Below are positions 1 through 6,120 of a stretch of DNA of 11,349 bases, in pieces; the first letter of the stretch is position 1; each line of letters begins with the position of its first letter. The stretch is from NCBI GenBank assembly GCA_002449695.1, contig DJXI01000016.1, positions 29,310-40,658 on the forward strand, in the 5' to 3' direction. Position numbers and translations under genes: made by a program. The notes beneath the pieces were generated by a model. It was not told where the DNA came from. It saw only the letters and a list, made by a program, of their open reading frames with translations, and did no database searches. Source of the DNA: Verrucomicrobia bacterium UBA7008 (GTDB lineage: Bacteria > Verrucomicrobiota > Kiritimatiellia > RFP12 > UBA1067).

Positions 1-1
1 C

Positions 2-1273
2 TACTGGGGCGAGCCGTTCCCCGTCATCCACTGGGAGGACGGCACGCAGAGCCTCGTCGATGAAAACGACCTGCCGCTGACGCTCCCGGAACTCGCCGAC
101 TACAAGCCGACGGGCACGGGCGAGCCGCCGCTCGCGAAGGCGACGGACTGGGTGAACGTGACCGATCCCGCGACGGGCCGCAAGGGCGTGCGCGAGACGA
201 ACACGATGCCGCAGTGGGCGGGTTCGTGCTGGTACTACCTGCGCTACATCGATCCGCACAACGACACGGCCTTCGCCGATCCCGAACTTCTGAAGAAGTG
301 GCTGCCCGTCGATCTCTATGTCGGCGGCGCGGAACACGCGGTGCTGCACCTCCTCTATTCGCGCTTCTGGCACAAGGTCCTCTTCGACCTCGGCCTCGTG
401 CCGACGCCCGAGCCGTTCCAGAAGCTCGTCAACCAGGGGATGATCCTCGGCCTCGCGTACAAGACGCCGCGCGGCGTGCTCGTGCCGATGGACAAGATCG
501 TCTGGCGCGACGGCAAGCCGTTCGGCGCGGAGGAGGGCGGGGAGCTCGAGCCGCTCGTCGAATTCCCGGCGAAAATGTCGAAGTCGCTCAAGAACGTCGT
601 CAATCCCGATGACGTGATCCGCGATTTCGGCGCCGATTCGCTGCGCCTCTACGAAATGTTCATGGGCCCGCTCCAGGTCGTGAAGCCCTGGCAGACGAAG
701 GGCGTCGAGGGCGTCCACCGCTTCCTGAAGCGCGCCAACCGCCTCGTCACCGAAACGCCGGTCGTCGACCGCGCGCTGACGAAGGCCGAGGCGAAGTGCC
801 TGAACGCGATGGTCAAGAAGGTCGGCGACGATCTGGAGGCGATGGCGTTCAACACCGGCATCTCCGCGATGATGGTGTTCGTGAATGAAGCTGAAAAACT
901 CGCCACCGCTGGTGAGGGTGCGGGGGAGCCTGGTCTTCCCCGTCCGTTCCTTGAAAAATTTGTCTTGTGCCTCTCCCCTTACGCCCCTCACCTGGGCGAG
1001 GAGCTGTGGCAGTTCCTCGGGCACGACCGGTCGCTCGCGTACGAGCCGTGGCCGGCCTACGATCCGGCGGCGCTCGTCGAGGACGAGATCGAAATCCCGG
1101 TGCAGATCATGGGCAGGCTGCGCGGCCGCGTCAAGGTGCCGGTCGCGGCGACGCCCGCCGAGATGGAGGCCGCCGCGAAGGCGTGCCCCGACGTCGCGAA
1201 GTTCCTTGACGGCAAGACGATCGTCAAGGTCATCGCCGTCCCGAAGCGGATGGTGAATTTCGTCGTGAGGTGA
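2..1273 (+). CDS. leuS: Leucyl-tRNA synthetase, C-terminal part (5' end outside window)
   Basis: This class I aminoacyl-tRNA synthetase charges tRNA-Leu with leucine in the cytoplasm. The frame is open from base 2, so the N-terminal Rossmann half and the editing domain lie outside the window; 423 residues are visible. The visible part opens with YWGEPFP, the post-editing-domain catalytic segment. It continues through the conserved [12 protein letters not shown] and [20 protein letters not shown] blocks to the ATP-binding KMSKS signature at 572-586. The anticodon-binding helical domain follows, and then the C-terminal domain with [15 protein letters not shown] and the closing [14 protein letters not shown], both typical of bacterial LeuRS. 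About 110 bases near 887-995 use more A/T-rich codons than the rest and contain an inverted repeat (separate entry), but protein length there is about normal. The TGA is followed four bases later by the next ATG. The identification is very secure. Confidence 0.98.
   Translation, partial: YWGEPFPVIHWEDGTQSLVDENDLPLTLPELADYKPTGTGEPPLAKATDWVNVTDPATGRKGVRETNTMPQWAGSCWYYLRYIDPHNDTAFADPELLKKWLPVDLYVGGAEHAVLHLLYSRFWHKVLFDLGLVPTPEPFQKLVNQGMILGLAYKTPRGVLVPMDKIVWRDGKPFGAEEGGELEPLVEFPAKMSKSLKNVVNPDDVIRDFGADSLRLYEMFMGPLQVVKPWQTKGVEGVHRFLKRANRLVTETPVVDRALTKAEAKCLNAMVKKVGDDLEAMAFNTGISAMMVFVNEAEKLATAGEGAGEPGLPRPFLEKFVLCLSPYAPHLGEELWQFLGHDRSLAYEPWPAYDPAALVEDEIEIPVQIMGRLRGRVKVPVAATPAEMEAAAKACPDVAKFLDGKTIVKVIAVPKRMVNFVVR
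911..992. repeat. Imperfect inverted repeat inside leuS
   Basis: The left arm GGTGAGGGTGCGGGGGAG (911-928) is largely reverse-complementary to the right arm CTCCCCTTACGCCCCTCACC (973-992). The outer 8 bp (GGTGAGGG/CCCTCACC) and an inner 6 bp (GGGGAG/CTCCCC) match, with a 44-base loop. The stretch keeps the leuS frame and encodes the variable linker before [13 protein letters not shown]. Its codons (gaa, aaa, ttt, ctt, ttg) differ from the GC-ending codons around it. It may be a decayed REP-like or palindromic element that became coding, but drift in a loosely constrained linker is also possible. Confidence 0.5.
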
Positions 1274-1277
1274 CGAC

Positions 1278-1832
1278 ATGGCCCGCATCAAGTTCCTGCA
1301 TGTGAAGGGCACGTGGCGCGAGGTGGCGGACGCCGCGCGCACGACGATCCGCCGCGAGGAGGGCGAGGGCGAGCCGAGCGCGCGCTGGAAGAAGCGCATC
1401 CTGCTCGCGGAGCATTCGCCCGTGCGCAAGCTCTGCTTCAACTGGAAGTGGGAGGATCTGCCGTACTGGGTGAGCGTCCATTTCGTGCGCCACAAATTCG
1501 GCATCGAGCACTTCGTCTCGACCCAGCGCACCGACCGCACGGGCGAGGACCGCACCGCGAAGACGCAGGACGCGCCCGTCGTGCACGAGTGCTTCGCGAA
1601 CGCGCAGGCGGTGATGTTCATCTCGCGCCGCCGCCTCTGCGGCCAGGCGAGCCCCGAGACGCGCGCGGCGTGGCGCGCCGTCGTCGACGCCATCGCCGAA
1701 AAGGAGCCCGAAGTCGCCGCGTGCTGCGTGCCCGAGTGCGTCTATCGCGGTTTCTGCCCCGAGTTCAAACCCTGCGGGTACTGCAGCACGCCCGCGTTCC
1801 AGGAGGCGCTCGCCGCCTATCGCAGCGTATGA
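1278..1832 (+). CDS. ThyX-like (FAD-dependent thymidylate synthase family) protein, divergent and short
   Basis: The 184-residue protein shares the core pattern of flavin-dependent thymidylate synthases, which convert dUMP to dTMP using methylene-tetrahydrofolate and FAD. The block around AEHSPVRKLCFNWKWEDLPY matches the family's GH-x-S-x-x-EH-x-x-F-x-F region. It is followed by RHK-x7-S at residues 71-81, a variant of the ThyX signature RHR-x7-S. Downstream, ANAQ...RRLCGQASPETR corresponds to the NAR...R-x-C-x-x-AQ-x-EIR helix, with Gln and Ser replacing usually conserved residues. The tail is Cys-rich (CCVPECVYRGFCPEFKPCGYC), recalling the C-x-x-G-x-C-x-E...C tail of some ThyX proteins. Canonical ThyX proteins are about 210-250 residues, so this one has lost part of the middle. 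A Shine-Dalgarno GAGGTGA (1267-1273) overlaps the leuS stop. The family is fairly sure, but thymidylate synthase activity is not. No symbol is given because of the altered motifs. Confidence 0.75.
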   Translation: MARIKFLHVKGTWREVADAARTTIRREEGEGEPSARWKKRILLAEHSPVRKLCFNWKWEDLPYWVSVHFVRHKFGIEHFVSTQRTDRTGEDRTAKTQDAPVVHECFANAQAVMFISRRRLCGQASPETRAAWRAVVDAIAEKEPEVAACCVPECVYRGFCPEFKPCGYCSTPAFQEALAAYRSV

Positions 1833-2731
1833 AACGGACACTTCTCTTCCTCTTGACCAACCTCGCGGCGGTGACGATGCTGACGGTCGTCGCGGCCCTC
1901 GTCTGCGCGTTCTGCGGCGTCGACCTCTCGCGCGAGCTCGGCGAAGGCGGCTATGAATCGCTCTTCGTCTTCGCCTTCATCTTCGGCATGGCGGGCTCCG
2001 TCATCTCGCTCTTCCTCTCGAAGTCGATGGTGAAGCTCACGATGCGCTGCAAGACGATCGACGGCAGCGAGGGCGAGGCGGAGCGCTGGCTCGTCGAGAC
2101 GGTCGCCGACCTCGCGCGCCGCGCCAACCTCAAGACGCCCGAAGTGGCGATCTATCCAGGCGAGGCCAACGCCTTCGCGACGGGCGCGTTCAAGAACCAT
2201 GCGCTCGTGGCGGTGTCGACGCGCATCCTGGAGCAGATGTCGCGCGAGGAGCTGCGCGCCGTGCTCGGCCACGAGATGAGCCACGTCGCGAACGGCGACA
2301 TGGTGACGATGTGCCTGACGCAGGGCGTCATCAACACGTTCGTCATCTTCTTCTCGCACATTCTCGCCTACTTTGTCCAGAACGCGCTCTCGAACGGCAA
2401 GGAGCGGCGGCGCGGTGGCGGCTACATGATGTACCACCTGCTGACCTCCGTCTTCCAGATGCTCTTCGGCGTCCTCGCCTCGCTCGTCCTCTTTTGGTAC
2501 AGCCGCAAGCGCGAATACGCGGCGGACGAAGGCAGCGCCAACCTGCTCGGCTCGCCCGCGCCGATGATCGCCGCGCTGCGCCGGCTCGGCAACCTCCAGC
2601 CGGGCGTGCTGCCCGATTCCCTCAAGGCGTTCGGCATCGCGGGCGGCAAGACGTCGCTCTTCGCGACGCACCCGTCGCTTGAGGACCGCATCCAGGCGCT
2701 GATGAACCTGAAGCCGTCCTACGCCGTTTGA
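1829..2731 (+). CDS. htpX: HtpX, membrane zinc metalloprotease (M48B)
   Basis: HtpX is an inner-membrane zinc endopeptidase of protein quality control that degrades misfolded membrane proteins with its active site in the cytoplasm. The 300-residue length is normal. Two N-terminal membrane segments (about residues 4-27 and 43-65) precede the catalytic domain. The HEMSH zinc motif is at residues 148-152, and the third ligand is probably Glu229 in REYAADE. Two further hydrophobic segments lie between these sites. The conserved GEANAFATG block before the motif and the ATHPSLEDRIQAL close are both typical. The ATG overlaps the stop of the ThyX-like gene as ATGA (1829-1832), so translation is probably coupled. 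The nearest Shine-Dalgarno, AGGAGG (1801-1806), is rather far upstream. Nothing seen here indicates stress control. Confidence 0.95.
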   Translation: MKRTLLFLLTNLAAVTMLTVVAALVCAFCGVDLSRELGEGGYESLFVFAFIFGMAGSVISLFLSKSMVKLTMRCKTIDGSEGEAERWLVETVADLARRANLKTPEVAIYPGEANAFATGAFKNHALVAVSTRILEQMSREELRAVLGHEMSHVANGDMVTMCLTQGVINTFVIFFSHILAYFVQNALSNGKERRRGGGYMMYHLLTSVFQMLFGVLASLVLFWYSRKREYAADEGSANLLGSPAPMIAALRRLGNLQPGVLPDSLKAFGIAGGKTSLFATHPSLEDRIQALMNLKPSYAV

Positions 2732-2741
2732 CAGTTTGACA
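2726..2741 (+). repeat. 8-bp tandem duplication at the htpX stop
   Basis: GTTTGACA occurs twice in direct succession, spanning the htpX stop codon. The two TGA triplets are in different frames. It looks like a small slippage duplication in the 27-base gap before the next gene. Each copy contains TTGACA, a perfect -35 hexamer, but no suitable -10 follows at usable spacing before the start codon. Confidence 0.6.
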
Positions 2742-2758
2742 GAAAGGGTTTGGCGGCT

Positions 2759-3880
2759 ATGAAAACAATCGGTTCTCTTGCGGCGGCGGCTGCGCTTGCC
2801 GCGGGCGTGGTGTGGGGGACTGGTGTGGCCGAACACAGTTCGGCCATCTCCACTTCGGACCTCGCCACTTCGGCTGTTGACACGGCCATCGAACGCGGCG
2901 CGGCGTATCTCCTTTCGCAGCAGGCGGCGGACGGCCACTGGAGCGATGCGCAGATGCCGGCCTTGACGGCGCTGCCCGTGTGGGCGCTGTGCGGGAGCGG
3001 AATGGCCGAACGCAGTTCGGCCGTCTCCACGCAAACGGCCATCGCCGCCGGCGTCAAGTTCGTCCTGTCGACGCAACGCGCGGACGGCGGGTTCTACGTG
3101 CCGAAACCGGGGCGCGGCGGCTCGGGCCTCGGCAACTACAACACGTCGGTCTGCCTCTCGTCGCTCTTCGTCTCGGGGCAGGCGCCGACGGCGGCGCTCC
3201 TCAAGGCGCGCGACTACATCGCCTCGTCGCAGCTGACGGGCGACGACACGCTCGCGGGCGGCTTCGGCTACGACAAGGCGTCGCGCCGCCGCTACGCCGA
3301 CCTTTCCAACACCGCCTACGCGCTCGACGCGCTGCACCGCACGGCCGCGCTGGAGGAGCTGCGCACGGACGGAAAGAAGGTCGACGTCGACTGGGACAAG
3401 GCGCTCGCGTTCGTCGAACACCTGATGAAGACGGAAGGGCCCGACGCGGGCGGCGCGGCGTACAACGACCGCACGCCGCAGGCCGGCGCCGTCACGAACG
3501 CGAGCGGCACGGTGGCGCTCAGGGCCTACGGCTCGATGACGTACGCGGCGGTCCTCTCGATGTGCCACGCGAACCTCGACCGCGGCGATCCGCGCGTCAG
3601 GCAGGCGCTCGCCTACTGCGAGCGGTACTGGTCGGTCGACGAGAATCCCGGCATGGGCAGCCAGGGCCTCTACTATTTCTACGACATCATGGCGCGGGCG
3701 CTCGCGGCGAGCGGCGTCCGGGAGGTCGGCGGCCACGACTGGCGTGCGGAACTGGCGGCGAAGGTCATGTCGCTCCAGCGCGCCGACGGCAGCTGGGCGA
3801 ACGCGAACAACCGCTTCTGGGAGGCCGATCCCGTGCTCTGCACGTCGTTCGCGCTGCTCGTGCTGGAACTCTGCCGCTGA
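2759..3880 (+). CDS. Secreted prenyltransferase/squalene-oxidase repeat protein
   Basis: The 373-residue protein begins with a signal-peptide-like stretch (MKTIGSLAAAAALAAGVVWG), so it is probably exported or lipid-associated. The rest is made of the alpha/alpha-barrel repeats shared by squalene-hopene cyclases, prenyltransferase beta subunits and related proteins. QW-type motifs are visible as QQAADGHW, QRADGGF near the N-terminus and QRADGSW near the C-terminus, plus GGFGYD and SNTAYALDAL blocks. The DXDD motif of true squalene cyclases is absent, and the protein is about half their size, so it is probably not a cyclase. Its substrate is unknown; similar secreted proteins are common in Planctomycetes and Verrucomicrobia (recalled). 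The start is the ATG at 2759, spaced 10 bases from AAAGGG; an in-frame TTG at 2750 is too close to that site. Two copies of a palindromic repeat lie in frame near the N-terminus. The gene ends 12 bases before the PilT-like gene. Confidence 0.8.
   Translation: MKTIGSLAAAAALAAGVVWGTGVAEHSSAISTSDLATSAVDTAIERGAAYLLSQQAADGHWSDAQMPALTALPVWALCGSGMAERSSAVSTQTAIAAGVKFVLSTQRADGGFYVPKPGRGGSGLGNYNTSVCLSSLFVSGQAPTAALLKARDYIASSQLTGDDTLAGGFGYDKASRRRYADLSNTAYALDALHRTAALEELRTDGKKVDVDWDKALAFVEHLMKTEGPDAGGAAYNDRTPQAGAVTNASGTVALRAYGSMTYAAVLSMCHANLDRGDPRVRQALAYCERYWSVDENPGMGSQGLYYFYDIMARALAASGVREVGGHDWRAELAAKVMSLQRADGSWANANNRFWEADPVLCTSFALLVLELCR
2826..2853. repeat. Palindromic coding repeat, copy 1
   Basis: The core GGCCGAACACAGTTCGGCC (2827-2845) has perfect 8-bp arms around a 3-base centre, and the flanking T/A pair extends the arms to 9 bp. 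With the trailing TCTCCAC it matches copy 2 (3003-3030) at 26 of 28 bases. In frame it encodes VAEHSSAIST, directly after the signal peptide. The adjacent bases carry two further CACTTCGG-type fragments. Confidence 0.85.
3003..3030. repeat. Palindromic coding repeat, copy 2
   Basis: The core GGCCGAACGCAGTTCGGCC (3004-3022) has perfect 8-bp arms around GCA. It lies exactly 177 bases (59 codons) downstream of copy 1 in the same frame, encoding MAERSSAVST. Both differences from copy 1 are A-to-G changes outside the arms: one in the centre and one just after the core. This agrees with a mobile or duplicated palindrome more than with ordinary protein-repeat homology, because the protein around it is not otherwise repeated at this spacing. 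Confidence 0.85.
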
Positions 3881-3892
3881 CGGAGGCGCACG

Positions 3893-4999
3893 ATGGACGC
3901 GTTGCTCGAAAGTCTCTTTTCCGTCTGCGAAGAATGCGGCGCGAGCGACATCCACCTGACGACGGGCTTCCCGCCGCGCTTCCGCATCCGCGGCGCGCTC
4001 ATCGAGAAGGGCGGCTACCGGCCGTTCGGCACGAAGGAGGTGGACGCGGTCGCAATGGAGCTCGGGCTCTGCACGCTGCCGGTCGGCTGCCCCGACGGCA
4101 CCGAGCGCATCCGCCGGACGCTGATGACCGAGGGCGCGCTGGACGGCGCGCTGACGAGCCCGTCGGGCGCGCGCTACCGCTTCAACCTCTACCGCGAGCA
4201 GGGGCGTCACGCGGTGGCGCTCCGGCGGCTTGACGGCACGTTCCGCTCGCTGGAGGAGCTGGGGCTCCCGGCGCGTCTCGGTGCATTCTGCGGTGAACGC
4301 GACGGCCTCGTCATCGTGACGGGGCCGACCGGCAGCGGCAAGTCGACGACGCTCGCGACGCTGCTCGACCGCATCAACCGCAGCCGCGCGGGCCACATCA
4401 TCACCATCGAGGACCCGATCGAGTACGTCCATACGTCGCAGGCGTGCCTCGTCAACCAGCGGCAGGTCGGGCGCGACACGAAGAGCTTCAACGCGGCGCT
4501 CACGGAGGCGCTCAGGCAGGATCCCGACGTCATCATGATCGGCGAGATGCGCGACCTTGAAACGGTGCGCACGGCCCTGCGCGCCGCCGAGACGGGCCAC
4601 CTCGTCTTCGCGACGCTCCACTCCGGCGACGCGCCCGGCGCGATCGAACGGCTCATCGCGATGTTCCCGCCCGAGGAGCAGTCGTCGGCGCGCCACCAGC
4701 TCGCGCTCGCGCTGCGCGGCGTCTTCGCGCAGCACCTGCTGGCGTCGCCCGACGGCACGGCGCGCCATCCCGCGTGCGAGCTCCTCGTCAATACGCTCGC
4801 CGCCGCGAACCTGATCGCGACGGGGCGTTCGGCGCAGCTCTATTCGATTCTCGAGACGGGCGCGGCGGCCGGCATGTGCACGCTTGACCAGTCGCTCGCC
4901 GATCTGCTCGCGCAGGGGAAGATCGAGGAGCGCGCCGCGCTGACGCTCTCGCGCAATCCGGACCTGCTGCGCAGCCGCCTGCGCCTCGCGCGCGGCTGA
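3893..4999 (+). CDS. PilT-type twisting motility/retraction ATPase
   Basis: The 368-residue protein is a hexameric secretion ATPase of the PilT/PilU branch, which in the cytoplasm powers retraction of type IV pili. The N-terminal PAS-like domain starts with the typical SDIHLTTGFPPRFRIRGAL. The catalytic domain has Walker A GPTGSGKST (residues 144-152), the Asp box TIEDPIEYVH, Walker B DPDVIMIGEMRD (from residue 210) and the His box ETGHLVFATLHS (from residue 233). The C-terminal TLDQSLADLLAQGKI matches the PilT tail; no tetracysteine zinc site of PilB/GspE type is present. A Cys-containing insertion (GLCTLPVGCPDGTERIRR) lies in the N-terminal domain. The Shine-Dalgarno CGGAGG (3881-3886) is well placed. 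No other pilus gene lies in the window, so whether it serves pilus retraction or another system is open; the symbol pilT is withheld for that reason. Confidence 0.88.
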   Translation: MDALLESLFSVCEECGASDIHLTTGFPPRFRIRGALIEKGGYRPFGTKEVDAVAMELGLCTLPVGCPDGTERIRRTLMTEGALDGALTSPSGARYRFNLYREQGRHAVALRRLDGTFRSLEELGLPARLGAFCGERDGLVIVTGPTGSGKSTTLATLLDRINRSRAGHIITIEDPIEYVHTSQACLVNQRQVGRDTKSFNAALTEALRQDPDVIMIGEMRDLETVRTALRAAETGHLVFATLHSGDAPGAIERLIAMFPPEEQSSARHQLALALRGVFAQHLLASPDGTARHPACELLVNTLAAANLIATGRSAQLYSILETGAAAGMCTLDQSLADLLAQGKIEERAALTLSRNPDLLRSRLRLARG

Positions 5000-5004
5000 C
5001 AAAA

Positions 5005-5018
5005 TACCCGAACGGGTA
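5005..5018. promoter_or_regulatory. Palindrome upstream of rhaT, candidate operator
   Basis: TACCCGAACGGGTA has perfect 6-bp arms around AA. It lies between the PilT-like stop and the rhaT -10 element, ending 23 bases before the hexamer, so it abuts or overlaps the expected -35 position. With a 2-base centre it cannot form a good RNA hairpin, which favours a protein-binding site. A rhamnose-responsive repressor or activator would be the natural ligand, but no regulator gene is in the window. Confidence 0.45.
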
Positions 5019-5038
5019 GTGCACCGCGGCGCGAATTG

Positions 5039-5053
5039 TGATATACTGATGGT
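5039..5053 (+). promoter_or_regulatory. Extended -10 promoter of the rhaT operon, leaderless type
   Basis: TGATATACT (5039-5047) is an extended -10 element (TGn plus TATACT). Six bases separate the hexamer from the rhaT ATG at 5054, so the expected transcription start falls on or next to the A of the start codon. No Shine-Dalgarno is seen. The -35 position (GTGCAC region) is weak, as is common with extended -10 promoters. The same arrangement recurs before the gene at 9043. Confidence 0.65.
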
Positions 5054-6088
5054 ATGAATACAACTCTCGGCACGATCATCTGGGCGCTCGGCGGTCTCGC
5101 GGGCGCGGTGTTTGCACTGCCTTTCCGCAAGGTCAAGGGCTGGAAATACGAAAGCTACTGGCTCGTCTACGCGCTCTTCGGCCTCATCCTCTTCCCGCTC
5201 GCGCTGGCCGCCGCGACGGTGCCGGATCTCTTCGGCGTCCTCGGCCGCGCGCCCGCCTCGACGATTGCGCTGTGCATCGGCTTCGGCGCGCTGTGGGGCA
5301 TCGGCGGACTTTCGTGGGGCCTCATGATCCGCTACCTCGGCGTCGGGCTGGGCCTGGCGATCGGCTGCGGCCTCTGCTCGGCGACGGGCACGCTCATCCC
5401 GCCGCTCGTGAAGGGCCAGGCCGCCTCGCTCGTCGCGGACACCTCGGCCGTCGTCACGCTCGCGGGCGTCGTCGTCTCGCTCGTCGGCATCGTGTTCGTC
5501 GGCCTCGCGGGCAAGTCGAAGGAGGACGAGCTGCCGGAGGAGGCGAAGAAGGCGGCCGTCGCGGAATTCAACTTCAAGAAGGGGCTGATCGTCGCGGCCG
5601 TCGCGGGCGTGGCCTCGGCGGGCATGAACTTCGGCCTCCAGTCGGGCGGCGCGCTCGAGGCGGCGGCGGTCGAGGCGGGCGCGAAGGAGCTCTGGAAGGG
5701 CATGCCCGTCCTGGTCGTCGTCCTCTTCGGCGGCTTCCTCGTCCAGCTCGTCTGGTGCCTCCAGCAGAATGTCAAGAACAGGTCGTTCGGCGACTATGCG
5801 ACGCTCGCGCAGCCGGCGACCGCGGCCGTCATCTTCTGGAGCGGCCTCGCGGGCGTCATCTGGGCGTGCCAGTTCGCGTGCCAGAAGGCCGGCGAAAGCC
5901 TGGCGGGCGACATCGCCTACATTTCGTTCGCCATCGTCATGGGCTCGAGCGTCCTCTTCTCGTCGCTCCTCGGCGTTGTGCTCGGCGAATGGAAGGGCAC
6001 GGGCCGCCGCACGCGGACGTATCTCGCGATCGGCCTCGCGGTGCTCGCCGCGTCGATCGCCGTCGCGGCCGCCGCCAAGATGATCTGA
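5054..6088 (+). CDS. rhaT: L-rhamnose/proton symporter RhaT
   Basis: RhaT imports L-rhamnose with protons across the inner membrane. The 344-residue protein has about ten hydrophobic membrane segments, as expected for the drug/metabolite-transporter-like RhaT family, and matches its usual length. Recognisable blocks are APFKKVKKW-like LPFRKVKGWKYESYW, the GALWGIGGLSWGLMIRYLGVGLGLAIG block, GTLIPPLVKG, and EFNFKKGLIVAAVAGVASAGMNF. The central loop after residue 155 is charged (KSKEDELPEEAKK), as in the family. The start is fixed by the first membrane segment and by the -10 element six bases upstream. The gene is first in the rhamnose operon, 32 bases before rhaA, and its product feeds that isomerase. 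The family is clear; sugar specificity rests on the adjacent rhaA. Confidence 0.92.
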   Translation: MNTTLGTIIWALGGLAGAVFALPFRKVKGWKYESYWLVYALFGLILFPLALAAATVPDLFGVLGRAPASTIALCIGFGALWGIGGLSWGLMIRYLGVGLGLAIGCGLCSATGTLIPPLVKGQAASLVADTSAVVTLAGVVVSLVGIVFVGLAGKSKEDELPEEAKKAAVAEFNFKKGLIVAAVAGVASAGMNFGLQSGGALEAAAVEAGAKELWKGMPVLVVVLFGGFLVQLVWCLQQNVKNRSFGDYATLAQPATAAVIFWSGLAGVIWACQFACQKAGESLAGDIAYISFAIVMGSSVLFSSLLGVVLGEWKGTGRRTRTYLAIGLAVLAASIAVAAAAKMI

Positions 6089-6120
6089 CAACCGAAAACA
6101 CCCCACACAAAAGGAAAACG

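Noticed and set aside
911..992. Frameshift or pseudogene in leuS
   Set aside because: The frame stays open through the odd-codon stretch and the conserved blocks on both sides are in the same frame at about normal spacing.
2728..2763. TTGACA followed by TATGAA as a promoter for the prenyltransferase-repeat gene
   Set aside because: The -10 candidate overlaps the start codon, so transcription would begin inside the gene. It matches only four of six positions, and a normal ribosome-binding site is present.
1817..6106. A minus-strand open frame of about 1,430 codons crossing four genes
   Set aside because: It is antisense to htpX, the prenyltransferase-repeat gene, the PilT-like gene and rhaT, all with clear family motifs. 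Its product is extremely rich in Arg, Ala, Asp and Glu with no domain. High GC with strong third-position bias removes stops from this frame.
5272..6120. Open frame extending far upstream of rhaA, suggesting a larger fused protein
   Set aside because: The upstream part is a shadow of rhaT with low-complexity Arg/Gly-rich content. The AAGGA site and the family N-terminus both point to the ATG at 6121.
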